Assembly (NCBI GenBank): GCA_963826145.1
Contig: CAWGVW010000001.1
Location: forward strand, 124,001-188,000
Length of the DNA stretch: 64,000 bases
Direction: 5' to 3'
Origin: JBGPLJ01 sp963826145
GTDB taxonomy: Bacteria > Pseudomonadota > Gammaproteobacteria > Steroidobacterales > Steroidobacteraceae
Below the pieces are notes generated by a model, which had not been told where the DNA came from, did not search any database, and worked only from the letters and a program-made list of their open reading frames with translations. Positions within the stretch are counted from its first letter, which is position 1, and each line of letters starts with the position of its first letter. A program made the translations under genes and the position numbers. This document shows positions 16,500 through 25,107 of this stretch, piece by piece.

Positions 16500-17162
16500 A
16501 TGGGGAAACACCTGCCCGTCGACTGGACATCGATCGAAACCGTGCTGCTCGACATGGACGGGACGCTCCTCGACCTGCATTTCGACAATCATTTCTGGCT
16601 GGACCTCGTGCCGAAACATTACGCGACGCTGCATGGCATCAGCGTCGCCGAGTCACTGGCGCGGTTGAAGCCGAAATTTCGTGCGGTCGAAGGCACCCTC
16701 GACTGGTACTCGACCGACTACTGGAGCCGCGAACTCGGCTTCGATGTCATGACCGTCAAGCAGGATGTGCGCGACCGCGTGACGTTTCAGCCGGGCGCCG
16801 AGAAGTTCCTCGAGCGGCTCGCGGCCCTCGGCAAGCGGCGGGTGCTGTTGACGAATGCCCATCCGCGCGTGCTCGCCATCAAGGACAGCCAGGTCGGCCT
16901 CGCACGGTACTTCGAGGTCATGTACTCGACGCACCCGTTCGGATTGCCGAAGGAACAGCCGCAGTTCTGGGGGCGCTTCCACGAGCGCGAGCCGTTCGTC
17001 GCCGAGCGCACGCTGTTCGCCGACGACAGCCTGCCGGTGCTGCACGCCGCGCAAGCCTTCGGCGTGCGCTGGCTCTGTCACATCCTGTGTCCGGACTCCG
17101 CGCAGCCCCGCCGCGCGGCGGCTGACTTCCGGGCGGTCGACTACATCGCAGAGCTCTCTTAG
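16500..17162 (+). CDS. yrfG: HAD-family GMP/IMP nucleotidase YrfG
   Basis: The 220-residue protein is a HAD phosphatase close to E. coli YrfG, which dephosphorylates GMP and IMP. The nucleophile motif is LLDMDGTLLDLHFDNHFW with the first Asp as nucleophile and the second as acid/base. Motif II (VLLTNAHP), the Lys in FGLPKEQPQFW and motif IV (LFADDSLPVL) follow. The HAD cap between motifs I and II is of normal size. I chose the ATG at 16500; an upstream TTG would add eleven residues without homology. Confidence 0.9.
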   Translation: MGKHLPVDWTSIETVLLDMDGTLLDLHFDNHFWLDLVPKHYATLHGISVAESLARLKPKFRAVEGTLDWYSTDYWSRELGFDVMTVKQDVRDRVTFQPGAEKFLERLAALGKRRVLLTNAHPRVLAIKDSQVGLARYFEVMYSTHPFGLPKEQPQFWGRFHEREPFVAERTLFADDSLPVLHAAQAFGVRWLCHILCPDSAQPRRAAADFRAVDYIAELS

Positions 17163-17204
17163 TCCGCAATTGCGGTGCGGTTCCTGGGGCCAGCGCCGAA
17201 CGAA

Positions 17205-18497
17205 CTAGCGGCGCGAGCCCGCGTGGCGGCGAGGGCCGCCGCGATTTCCGCCGCCACCGCCGCGATTACCGGGCCGGTGCGGGCGTTGCAAACGTTCCAG
17301 CGGGCCGCGGCCGGGCGGCAGGATCTCCGGTATGAGGTCCGGTGTGATCGTTTCGACCGGAATCTTGCTGCCGATGTAGCTCTCGATCTCGGGCAGCGAC
17401 ACGACGTATTCCTCGCAACCGAAGCTGATGGCGTCGCCTTCCGCGCCGGCGCGAGCCGTCCGGCCAATCCGATGCAGGTAGTCGGCAGCGTCCTGCGGCA
17501 GGTCGTAGTTGACGATGTGGCTCACGTCCGGAATATGCAGCCCGCGCGAGGCGACATCGGTCGCGATGAGGACGGCGAGGTCGCCGGCGTGGAAATCTTT
17601 CATCATCCGCAGGCGCTTCTTCTGTGGCACGTCACCCGATAGGGCCGCGGCGTTGAAGCCGTTCGCGACCAGCGACTGCTCGAGCTTGTCCGCGACGCGC
17701 CGCGTATTGACGAACACCATCGTGCGCCGCGCATCGATACGCTTCAGGAGCCCCACGAGGAGCGGCAGCTTCTCGCTCATCGCCGGGAAATAGATCGACT
17801 GGCGCACGCGATCGACTGTGACGCTTTCACTCTCGATCTTGATTAATTCCGGATCGTTCATATGTTCGTAGGCAAGCTCGAGCACCCGCTGCGAGAGCGT
17901 CGCCGAAAACATCATGTTGAGCCGCTCCTCGGGGGCCGGCAGCCGGCGCAGCAAGTAGCGGATATCCGCGATGAAGCCCAGGTCGAACATGCGGTCTGCT
18001 TCATCGAGGACGGCGACCTCGACGTGCCTGAGCTCGAACACGCGCTGCTTGAAGAAATCGATGATTCGCCCAGGTGTTCCGATCAGCACGTCGACGCCGC
18101 GCTCGAGCGTTTTGCGCTGTTTTTCATAATCGATGCCGCCGAAGGCGAGGCCGAGCGTAAAGCCCGTGTGCGCGCCAAGCACCACGGCATCGGTGTGAAT
18201 CTGGACGGCAAGTTCGCGGGTCGGCGCCAGGATGAAGCCGCGAGGTGCCGTCAGGGGACGGGTTGGGCGGGGCTGGCGAGTTAACAGATGATTGAACATC
18301 GCAAGGAGGAAGGCGGCCGTCTTGCCCGTGCCGGTCTGTGCCTGTCCCGCGACGTCACGGCCGGCGAGGGCGATCGGGAGCGTACGCGCCTGGATCGGCG
18401 TACAGCGATCAAATCCCGCGTCGGCAATACCGCGTGCGACAGATTCTGGGAGATTGAGTGAATCGAACCGCAGGTCCGAAAGATGTGCGTCTGGCAT
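17205..18497 (-). CDS. rhlB: DEAD-box ATP-dependent RNA helicase RhlB
   Basis: This 430-residue protein carries the full DEAD-box set: the Q motif (GFDRCTPIQARTLP), motif I (AQTGTGKT), PTRELA, GGxxxEKQ-type Ib, DEAD in VAVLDEADRMFDLGF, SAT in MMFSATLS, and HRIGRTARAG at motif VI. The C-terminal tail is Arg/Gly-rich (RPHRPGNRGGGGGNRGGP), as in RhlB. RhlB is the helicase of the RNA degradosome. Its divergent placement from trxA-rho is the standard gammaproteobacterial arrangement and supports the name over other DEAD-box paralogues. Confidence 0.93.
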   Translation of the reverse strand: MPDAHLSDLRFDSLNLPESVARGIADAGFDRCTPIQARTLPIALAGRDVAGQAQTGTGKTAAFLLAMFNHLLTRQPRPTRPLTAPRGFILAPTRELAVQIHTDAVVLGAHTGFTLGLAFGGIDYEKQRKTLERGVDVLIGTPGRIIDFFKQRVFELRHVEVAVLDEADRMFDLGFIADIRYLLRRLPAPEERLNMMFSATLSQRVLELAYEHMNDPELIKIESESVTVDRVRQSIYFPAMSEKLPLLVGLLKRIDARRTMVFVNTRRVADKLEQSLVANGFNAAALSGDVPQKKRLRMMKDFHAGDLAVLIATDVASRGLHIPDVSHIVNYDLPQDAADYLHRIGRTARAGAEGDAISFGCEEYVVSLPEIESYIGSKIPVETITPDLIPEILPPGRGPLERLQRPHRPGNRGGGGGNRGGPRRHAGSRR

Positions 18498-18807
18498 TCG
18501 CTATGGAATTGAGACCGGGTCCAGGACGGAGGCTTGCAAATTGCAAATGGACATGAGCACAATACGTCTCAGCCAGCGGAGCCATCCGCACCTACCGTTG
18601 CTTCCCAGCAGGTTTCCCGAACAGATCCTTAGCCTTAAGGGTTGAGTGTAACTGCAGACAGCATACACCGCGCCACATCGGCGCCCAAGCGCGTAACTCA
18701 AAAGCGGCAGCGCGCGGCCGCAAACCAATCCAACTTTCTGTTCCCATTTTTTTTTCGAACCCCAACCGCATTCTCATTGCGAGCACTTTCCGAGGAGGAA
18801 GACCCTA
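18498..18807. other. divergent rhlB / trxA-rho intergenic region
   Basis: These 310 bases hold no convincing gene. They must contain the promoters for rhlB (leftward) and trxA-rho (rightward), but I see no -35/-10 pair good enough to place either. Notable points are the tandem TTGCAA boxes at 18534-18546, a CCTTAAGG palindrome near 18632, a run of nine T near 18747 that is unusual in this GC-rich DNA, and a perfect AGGAGG ribosome site at 18793-18798 for trxA. Confidence 0.5.
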
Positions 18808-19134
18808 GTGGGCAGCAGCATTGTTCACACCAGTGACGCCAGTTTTTCGAGTGACGTATTGAAGTCGGAGACGCCCGTGCTCCTCGACTTCTGGGCCGAA
18901 TGGTGCGGCCCCTGCAAGATGATCGCGCCGATCCTTGACGAGATCGCCGAGGAGTACAAAGGCCGCGTCAAGATCGCCAAGATCAACATCGACGAGAATC
19001 CCCAGACGCCGCCGAAGTTCAACATCCGCGGCATCCCGACGCTGATTCTCTTCAAGAACGGTACCGTGGAGGCCCAGAAAGTCGGCGCTGTGTCGAAATC
19101 CCAGCTCGCCGCGTTTCTGGATAACAACCTGTGA
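18808..19134 (+). CDS. trxA: thioredoxin 1
   Basis: The 108-residue protein is a classic thioredoxin that reduces disulfides in cytoplasmic proteins such as ribonucleotide reductase. The active site WCGPC has Cys33 and Cys36. The cis-proline loop (RGIPTLILF) and the helix after the active site (KMIAPILDEIA) are standard. It begins with GTG nine bases after a perfect AGGAGG. The stop codon overlaps the GTG start of rho (GTGA), so the two are translationally coupled, matching the conserved trxA-rho order. Confidence 0.97.
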   Translation: MGSSIVHTSDASFSSDVLKSETPVLLDFWAEWCGPCKMIAPILDEIAEEYKGRVKIAKINIDENPQTPPKFNIRGIPTLILFKNGTVEAQKVGAVSKSQLAAFLDNNL

Positions 19135-20621
19135 GAGGCTACCTGGGTAACTCGGCCCGCAACCGGCCGAACAAGAACCGCGGCGGCGGCGGCGGCCAGC
19201 ACGGCCAGCACGGCGGCAATCACAGCCAGCACCAGCAGCACCAGCAGCACGGCAATCGCGGCAACGGCGGCCGTTCCGACGACCTGCCGATGGACGACAT
19301 GGGGCCAGAGGGCGAAGACCTCGGAATCATAGCGCCGGCCGATCTTGCGCAATCGCGCAGCTCGATGAACCTGACGCAGCTGAAGTTGAAGCCCGTCAAC
19401 GACCTCGTCGATCTCGCGACCAAGATGGGTCTCGAGAATATGGGCCGCTCGCGCAAGCAGGACATCATCTTCTCGATCCTGAAGGCCCACGCCCGCATGG
19501 GCGAGGACATCTACGGCGACGGCGTGCTCGAGATCCTGCAGGACGGCTTCGGCTTCCTGCGCTCGGCCGACAGTTCCTACCTCGCGGGCCCCGACGATAT
19601 CTACGTGAGTCCGAGCCAGATCCGGCGGTTCAACCTCCGCACGGGTGACTCGATCTCGGGCCTCATCCGGCCGCCGAAGGACGGCGAGCGCTATTTCGCC
19701 CTTCTCAAGGTCGGCGAAATCAATTTCGACTCGCCGGAGAGTTCACGCAACAAGGTTCTCTTTGAGAACCTGACGCCGCTCCATCCGACCAAGCGCCTGA
19801 AGCTCGAGCGCGGCAACGGCAGCACGGAAGATCTCACGGCCCGTGTGATCGACCTCTGCGCGCCGATCGGCAAAGGGCAGCGCGGCCTGATTGTTTCCCC
19901 GCCGAAAGCCGGCAAGACGATGCTGCTGCAGAACATCGCAACCTCCATCGTCGCGAATCAGCCTGACGTGTACTTGATCGTGCTGCTCATCGACGAGCGG
20001 CCCGAAGAAGTCACGGAAATGATCCGCACCGTGAAGGGCGAGGTGGTCTCGAGCACGTTCGACGAGCCCGCGAGCCGCCACGTGCAGGTCGCAGAAATGG
20101 TGATTGAGAAGGCGAAGCGCCTCGTCGAGCACAAGCGCGACGTGGTGATCCTCCTCGATTCGATCACGCGTCTCGCGCGCGCCTACAACACCGTGGTGCC
20201 GTCGTCCGGCAAGGTGCTGACGGGCGGCGTCGATGCGAATGCGTTGCAGCGGCCGAAGCGCTTCTTCGGCGCCGCGCGCAACATCGAAGAGGGCGGCAGT
20301 CTCACGATTCTCGCAACGGCCCTCATCGATACCGGCTCGAAGATGGACGACGTCATCTACGAGGAATTCAAGGGCACCGGCAACTCCGAAATGCACCTCG
20401 ACCGGCGCATCTCGGAAAAGCGCATCTTCCCCGCGTTCAACATCAACCGTTCGGGCACCCGCAAGGAAGAGCTCATTACGGATAAGGACGAACTCGCGAA
20501 GATGTGGATCCTCCGCCGGCTGCTGCATCCGATGGACGAGCTCGCCGCCATCGAGTTCCTGCTCGACAAGATGAAGGACGTCAAGACCAACTCCGAGTTC
20601 TTCGAGTCGATGAAACGCTGA
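19131..20621 (+). CDS. rho: transcription termination factor Rho with N-terminal Gly/Asn/Gln/His-rich extension
   Basis: The 496-residue protein is Rho, the hexameric RNA-dependent ATPase that terminates transcription. From Met79 onward it follows the E. coli protein closely: MNLTQLKLKPV, MGLENMGRSRKQDIIF, RNA-binding DGFGFLRS, Walker A PPKAGKTML, the Q-loop region and the RNA-contacting PSSGKVLTGGVD. The first 78 residues are an extra low-complexity segment rich in G, N, Q and H. I kept the GTG at 19131 because it overlaps the trxA stop and no ribosome site precedes the ATG at 19365. The extension may bind RNA or promote assembly. Confidence 0.95.
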   Translation: MRGYLGNSARNRPNKNRGGGGGQHGQHGGNHSQHQQHQQHGNRGNGGRSDDLPMDDMGPEGEDLGIIAPADLAQSRSSMNLTQLKLKPVNDLVDLATKMGLENMGRSRKQDIIFSILKAHARMGEDIYGDGVLEILQDGFGFLRSADSSYLAGPDDIYVSPSQIRRFNLRTGDSISGLIRPPKDGERYFALLKVGEINFDSPESSRNKVLFENLTPLHPTKRLKLERGNGSTEDLTARVIDLCAPIGKGQRGLIVSPPKAGKTMLLQNIATSIVANQPDVYLIVLLIDERPEEVTEMIRTVKGEVVSSTFDEPASRHVQVAEMVIEKAKRLVEHKRDVVILLDSITRLARAYNTVVPSSGKVLTGGVDANALQRPKRFFGAARNIEEGGSLTILATALIDTGSKMDDVIYEEFKGTGNSEMHLDRRISEKRIFPAFNINRSGTRKEELITDKDELAKMWILRRLLHPMDELAAIEFLLDKMKDVKTNSEFFESMKR

Positions 20622-20636
20622 GCGAAGCGGCAACGA

Positions 20637-21260
20637 TTGGCCTCCGCAACGACAGAGCGCGCAGTGAAACATCTGCGCGCCGCGGATCCCGTCCTCGGCG
20701 AGCTCATCGAGCGCGTCGGGGACTGCCGTCTGGAAGTCCGGCGTCGGCACTCACCGTATCAATCGCTCGTGCATGCGGTTGCCCATCAGCAGTTGCACGG
20801 TGCCGCCGCCAGGGCAATCCTCGGCCGATTCCTTGCTCTCTATCCGGAGAAGGATTTCCCGTCCGCCGCCGACGTCGCCGCGACGCCCGATCGGAAGCTG
20901 CGCGCGGCCGGTTTTTCCCGTGGCAAGATTCGCTGTATTCGGGATCTCACCGCCAAGACTCTCGCCGGCGTCGTTCCTGAGCGCCGCGTGATTCAGCGGC
21001 TCGAAGATGAAGCGATCATCGAACGCCTGACAACCGTGCACGGCGTCGGCCGTTGGACGGTGGAAATGCTGTTGCTCTCCACACTCGGACGACCGGACGT
21101 GCTGCCGGTCGATGACTACGGCATCCGCGCGGGCTTTCGCATCGCGTACGGCATGAAGTCGATGCCAAAGCCAATCACCGTACGCCGCCGCGGCGAGCGG
21201 TGGCGGCCGTATCGGAGCATTGCCAGCTGGTATCTATGGCGCGCGACGGAGCTGCGATAG
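20637..21260 (+). CDS. AlkA-like DNA-3-methyladenine glycosylase (HhH-GPD superfamily)
   Basis: The protein (207 residues from TTG, or 198 from the GTG at 20664) belongs to the HhH-GPD DNA glycosylases that excise alkylated purines. The helix-hairpin-helix is seen in LTTVHGVGRWTVEMLLL, followed by VLPVDDYGIRAGF with the catalytic Asp. The N-terminal SLVHAVAHQQLHGAAARAI segment is also typical. It is shorter than E. coli AlkA because it lacks the N-terminal TBP-like domain, as in the 3-methyladenine glycosylase 2 family. It follows rho by 15 bases and could be read through from it. Confidence 0.88.
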   Translation: MASATTERAVKHLRAADPVLGELIERVGDCRLEVRRRHSPYQSLVHAVAHQQLHGAAARAILGRFLALYPEKDFPSAADVAATPDRKLRAAGFSRGKIRCIRDLTAKTLAGVVPERRVIQRLEDEAIIERLTTVHGVGRWTVEMLLLSTLGRPDVLPVDDYGIRAGFRIAYGMKSMPKPITVRRRGERWRPYRSIASWYLWRATELR

Positions 21261-21292
21261 CCTGCAGGTTGAGAACCAAGGGGGGGCACGCG

Positions 21293-21899
21293 ATGGATTC
21301 GGAAGAATCGAACACCAGCCGGCGCCGGTGGCTGGCGGCCGCTCTCGCCGGTGGAACGGCTGTAGCGCTTGGCGTCAACACGACGCCGGCAACGGTACTC
21401 GCCGGCGAGCGAGAAGGAGTCGAAATCTGCGGCGATCCCGCCACTCGTCTCCGAATACGCGTTCACCGTCGCTATCACGCTCGGCGAAGTCTTCTGGGTG
21501 AAGCCGACGAGCCAAGGTGCAACACGCGGCGCGGTCTATGCGCTGAGCGGGGAGGTCTCAGGACCCGACATCCGCGGTATCGTGATTCCCGAGAGCGGCG
21601 GCGACTGGCCGCTCGTGCGGCCGAACGGCGTTATCGATTTCGACGCGCGCTATCTCCTGAAGACGGACGATAACGTCGTGATCTACATGCAGAACCGGGG
21701 CTACCGCTGGGGCTCGCCCGAGGCGATGGCGGCACTTGCGCGCCATGAACCTGTGCCGACGGGTTCGTACTACATGCGGACTTCACCGAAATTTGACGCG
21801 CCGGAAGGGCGCTACGAGTGGTTGAGCCGCCATGTGTTCGTCGGCGTTGCCGAGAAGACGCCGAAGGGCAACGCAATCCACTATTACAAGATTCTCTAG
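21293..21899 (+). pseudogene. Tat-exported DUF3237 family protein, frameshifted
   Basis: The ATG at 21293 begins a clear twin-arginine signal (NTSRRRWLAAALAGGTAVAL) but this frame then loses similarity. The DUF3237 domain (EYAFTVAITLGEVF, GPDIRGIVIPESGGDW, LKTDDNVVIYMQNRGYR) continues in another frame to the TAG at 21897-21899 and has only a TTG start of its own inside the signal region. The span is 607 bases (3n+1), so one inserted base (or a two-base deletion) between about 21370 and 21460 would explain the break. DUF3237 proteins are small beta-barrels of unknown activity. Either the gene is damaged or the sequence has an error there. Confidence 0.75.
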
Positions 21900-23176
21900 C
21901 GTTCGCGCTCGATCGCCCGCCCACCGATATCGTGGCGGTAGTGCGCGCCTCGCCATTGAATGCACTCCACGAGTGCGTACGCAGACCGCTGCGCCTCTGT
22001 CACGGTCGCACCGAGGCCCACTGCACAAAGGACGCGCCCGCCCGCCGTGACGATTCGGTCGCCCACGAGCTTGGTGCCGGCATGAAAGACCTTTCCGGGA
22101 CGCTGCGCGGCACGCTCCAGGCCTTCGATGACATCCCCCGACTCGTAGTTCTCCGGATAGCCGCCTGCTGCCATCACGACGCCGAGCGCGGCGCGCGGGT
22201 CCCAATCGACCCTCGCCTGATCCAGCCGGCCGTCGAGGGCAAATTCACAGAGCAGACTTAGATCCGATCTCAATCGCGACAGGATCGGCTGGGTCTCCGG
22301 ATCGCCGCAGCGGCAATTGAATTCGAGGACGTTCGGCGTGCCGTCAGCCGCGATCATCAGGCCCGCATAGAGGAAGCCCGTGTACTCGATGCCCTCGGCG
22401 GCAAGGCCGCGCAGGGTCGGCTCGATCACCTCGCGCATCGCTCGCGCGTGGATCGAGGGCGTCACCACTGGCGCGGGCGAGTAGGCGCCCATGCCACCGG
22501 TGTTCGGTCCCTGATCGCCGTCGTCGCGGCGCTTGTGATCCTGCGAGCTTGCGAGCGGGATTACCTTGCCGCCGGCCGCCATCACGATGAAGCTCGCTTC
22601 CTCGCCTTCAAGAAATTCTTCCACCACGACTTCCTGTCCGGCTGCTCCGAAGCGGCCGCTGAACATCTCTTCGACGGCTGCCAGGGCTTCCGCGGTCGTC
22701 GTCGCGATCACGACGCCTTTGCCGGCCGCAAGGCCGCTCGCCTTCACCACGACCGGCGTGCTGTGCTTGAGCACGTAGCTCGCGTCGTAGTTCTTCGCGG
22801 TGAACGTGCGGGACCGGGCCGTTGGTATCCGGTGACGCTCGAGGAAGGCCTTGGCGAAGGCCTTCGAACCTTCCAGCCGCGCAGCGGCTTGCGACGGACC
22901 AAAGCAGCGCAGACCCTGCGCGGCGAATCGGTCGACCACGCCGAGCACGAGTGGGGCTTCAGGTCCGACAATCGTGAGATCGATGCGCTCGCGCAGCGCG
23001 AAGGCCGCAAGCCCGTCAATATCGTCGGCGGCAATCGGCACATTCCGGGTTTTAGGCTCGAGCGCTGTGCCAGCGTTTCCAGGCGCGACATAGACCTGCG
23101 TGACACGTTCGGCGCCGGCCACCCGCCAGGCAAATGCGTGTTCGCGACCGCCCCCGCCGATGATCAGCACTCGCAT
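21896..23176 (-). CDS. purD: phosphoribosylamine-glycine ligase (GAR synthetase)
   Basis: The 426-residue protein catalyses the second step of purine synthesis, joining glycine to phosphoribosylamine with ATP. The start IGGGGREHAFAWRVA, the P-loop region VVKASGLAAGKGV and the ATP-grasp signature FLYAGLMIAADG with EFNCRCGDPETQ are diagnostic. Length is normal. It lies 12 bases downstream of purH on the same strand, the conserved purHD order. Its end overlaps the convergent DUF3237 gene by 4 bases. Confidence 0.97.
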   Translation of the reverse strand: MRVLIIGGGGREHAFAWRVAGAERVTQVYVAPGNAGTALEPKTRNVPIAADDIDGLAAFALRERIDLTIVGPEAPLVLGVVDRFAAQGLRCFGPSQAAARLEGSKAFAKAFLERHRIPTARSRTFTAKNYDASYVLKHSTPVVVKASGLAAGKGVVIATTTAEALAAVEEMFSGRFGAAGQEVVVEEFLEGEEASFIVMAAGGKVIPLASSQDHKRRDDGDQGPNTGGMGAYSPAPVVTPSIHARAMREVIEPTLRGLAAEGIEYTGFLYAGLMIAADGTPNVLEFNCRCGDPETQPILSRLRSDLSLLCEFALDGRLDQARVDWDPRAALGVVMAAGGYPENYESGDVIEGLERAAQRPGKVFHAGTKLVGDRIVTAGGRVLCAVGLGATVTEAQRSAYALVECIQWRGAHYRHDIGGRAIERER

Positions 23177-23188
23177 GGCGGCCTTTTC

Positions 23189-24751
23189 CTAATGACGGAA
23201 ATGGCGCACGCCGGTAAACACCATGGCGATGCCATGCTCGTTCGCCGCGGTGATGACTTCGTCGTCGCGCTTCGACCCGCCGGGCTGGATGACGGCGGCA
23301 ATGCCCTGTTCGGCGGCGACGTCGACGCCGTCGCGGAACGGAAAGAACGCATCGGAGGCTGCGACCGCGCCTTCGACCTTGAGGTTCGCGTCGGCCGCTT
23401 TCATCGCGGCGATGCGGCTCGATACGACGCGGCTCATCTGGCCGGCGCCGATGCCGACGGTGGCGTTATCGCGCGCGAACACGATGGCATTCGATTTCAC
23501 GAACTGTGCGACGCGCCAGGCAAACATGAGATCGCGCAGCTCCGCCCCGGTCGGCGCGCGTCGCGTCACCACGCGAAAGTCGCTCGCCTGCTCGCGGCCG
23601 ATGTCCACGGTCTGCGCGAGCAGCCCGCCGTGTACGGAGCGGTATTCCATACGCGGTGATTCGGTCTGGCCGAGATCCCCGACGACGAGCAGGCGCACGC
23701 TTTCCTTGCCGGCGAGTGCCTGCTGCACGTCCGGCTCGACGGTCGGGACGACGATGACCTCGACGAACTGCCGCTCGACGATCGCGGCGGCCGTCGCGGC
23801 ATCGAGGCGCCGGTTGAAAGCGATGACGCCTCCGAACGCCGATGTCGTATCCGTACGGTACGCACGGTCGTACGCCGCGAGGAGGGAATCCGACTGGGCG
23901 ACGCCACACGGATTGGCGTGCTTCACGATGACGCAGGCGGGCTCCGAAAACTGGCGCACGCATTCGAGCGCGGTGTCGGCGTCCGCAATATTGTTGTACG
24001 AGAGTTCCTTGCCCTGGAGCTGCTCGGCTCGTCCCACGCACGCGACCGTGGCACAGGGATCGGCGTAGAGCGCGGCGCGCTGCTGCGGATTCTCGCCGTA
24101 GCGCAGGTCGAAGCGCTTCGCCATCACGAGAGTCAGCGTTTCCGGCGGATCAGCCGCCATGCCCGCCCGGCGGCCGAGGTAGCTCGCGACGCGGGCGTCG
24201 TATTCTGCCGTGTAATGAAATGCTTTGGCGGCGAGTCGCAGCCGCAATTCCCCCGAAACCTTGCCGTCGTTGCGTGCAAGTTCGTCGATGACCGAGCCAT
24301 AGTCGCCGGCATCGACAACGACAGCGACTCCATCGTGATTCTTTGCGGCCGCGCGCAGCATGGCGGGACCCCCGACATCGATCTGTTCAATCGCTTCGGC
24401 AAAACTCGTGTCCACCCGGGCCACCGTGTCTGCAAACGGGTAAAGGTTCACGACCAGCAGGTCGATCGGGTCAATGCGATGCGCCTGCATGGTCGCTTCA
24501 TCGATGCCGCGCCGGCCAAGGAGTCCACCATGAATCTTCGGATGCAGCGTCTTCACCCGGCCGTCCATGATTTCCGGAAAACCGGTGTGGTCGGCTACCT
24601 CCGTCACTTTGATGCCGGATTCCGCGAGGAGCTTTGTAGTGCCGCCGGTTGAGAGCAGCTGCACGCCGCGCGCGGTGAGCGCCCGCGCAAAATCGACCAC
24701 GCCGGTCTTATCCGAGACGCTTAGGAGGGCGCGGCGGATTGGTCTTAGCAT
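23189..24751 (-). CDS. purH: bifunctional AICAR transformylase / IMP cyclohydrolase
   Basis: This 520-residue enzyme performs the last two steps of IMP synthesis. The N-terminal IMP cyclohydrolase (MGS-like fold) shows RRALLSVSDKTGVVDFA, LLSTGGTTKLL and RVKTLHPKIHGG. The C-terminal transformylase shows KHANPCGVA with the catalytic Lys-His and the SDAFFPFRDGVD segment. Length and domain order are standard. It sits between fis and purD on the minus strand, 32 bases from fis, so a joint dusB-fis-purH-purD transcript is possible. Confidence 0.97.
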   Translation of the reverse strand: MLRPIRRALLSVSDKTGVVDFARALTARGVQLLSTGGTTKLLAESGIKVTEVADHTGFPEIMDGRVKTLHPKIHGGLLGRRGIDEATMQAHRIDPIDLLVVNLYPFADTVARVDTSFAEAIEQIDVGGPAMLRAAAKNHDGVAVVVDAGDYGSVIDELARNDGKVSGELRLRLAAKAFHYTAEYDARVASYLGRRAGMAADPPETLTLVMAKRFDLRYGENPQQRAALYADPCATVACVGRAEQLQGKELSYNNIADADTALECVRQFSEPACVIVKHANPCGVAQSDSLLAAYDRAYRTDTTSAFGGVIAFNRRLDAATAAAIVERQFVEVIVVPTVEPDVQQALAGKESVRLLVVGDLGQTESPRMEYRSVHGGLLAQTVDIGREQASDFRVVTRRAPTGAELRDLMFAWRVAQFVKSNAIVFARDNATVGIGAGQMSRVVSSRIAAMKAADANLKVEGAVAASDAFFPFRDGVDVAAEQGIAAVIQPGGSKRDDEVITAANEHGIAMVFTGVRHFRH

Positions 24752-24783
24752 CCTACCCTTGGCCGCGGCCTTCGCAGGCCGGG

Positions 24784-25074
24784 CTATTCGGTGAATCCGA
24801 ATTCGCGGAGCTTCTTGCGCAAGGTCCCGCGGTTGATGCCGAGGATGACCGCAGCGCGGCTCTGATTGCCCTCGGCGTAATCCATTACGGCCCGGAACAG
24901 CGGCTCCTCGACTTCGCGCATGACCAGGTCATAAAGCGCAGCCGGGCGATGCCCGTTCAGGTTCTCGAAGTATTTTTGCAAGGCGCCCTCTGCATGGTCG
25001 CGCAGAGGAATGTCTTTCGAAATCGAGCGTGACGGGGGCTCCCGCCGCCACCTCGGCTTTTTCTTCGTCACCAT
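24784..25074 (-). CDS. fis: nucleoid-associated DNA-binding protein Fis
   Basis: A 96-residue Fis homologue. The C-terminal helix-turn-helix is almost identical to E. coli Fis: MDYAEGNQSRAAVILGINRG then TLRKKLREFGF. The N-terminal part (LRDHAEGALQKYFENLNG) forms the dimer helices. The extreme N-terminus is more basic than usual (MVTKKKPRWRREPP). Fis bends DNA and activates rRNA and other promoters in fast growth. The order dusB-fis is the same as in E. coli, where the two are one operon. Confidence 0.95.
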   Translation of the reverse strand: MVTKKKPRWRREPPSRSISKDIPLRDHAEGALQKYFENLNGHRPAALYDLVMREVEEPLFRAVMDYAEGNQSRAAVILGINRGTLRKKLREFGFTE

Positions 25075-25107
25075 CCGACGATCCCCGCGAAAAAGCTTGT
25101 TCTTTTT

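Noticed and set aside
17164..17175. Perfect palindrome CCGCAATTGCGG between yrfG and rhlB
   Set aside because: Too short and without a T run to act as a terminator, and no known regulator site matches. It may be chance.
19365..20621. Start of Rho at the internal ATG 19365
   Set aside because: There is no ribosome site before it, whereas the GTG at 19131 is coupled to the trxA stop and the frame is continuously open.
21369..21899. DUF3237 protein starting at its own TTG 21369
   Set aside because: The TTG has no ribosome site and lies inside a clear Tat signal in another frame. A frameshifted exported protein fits better.
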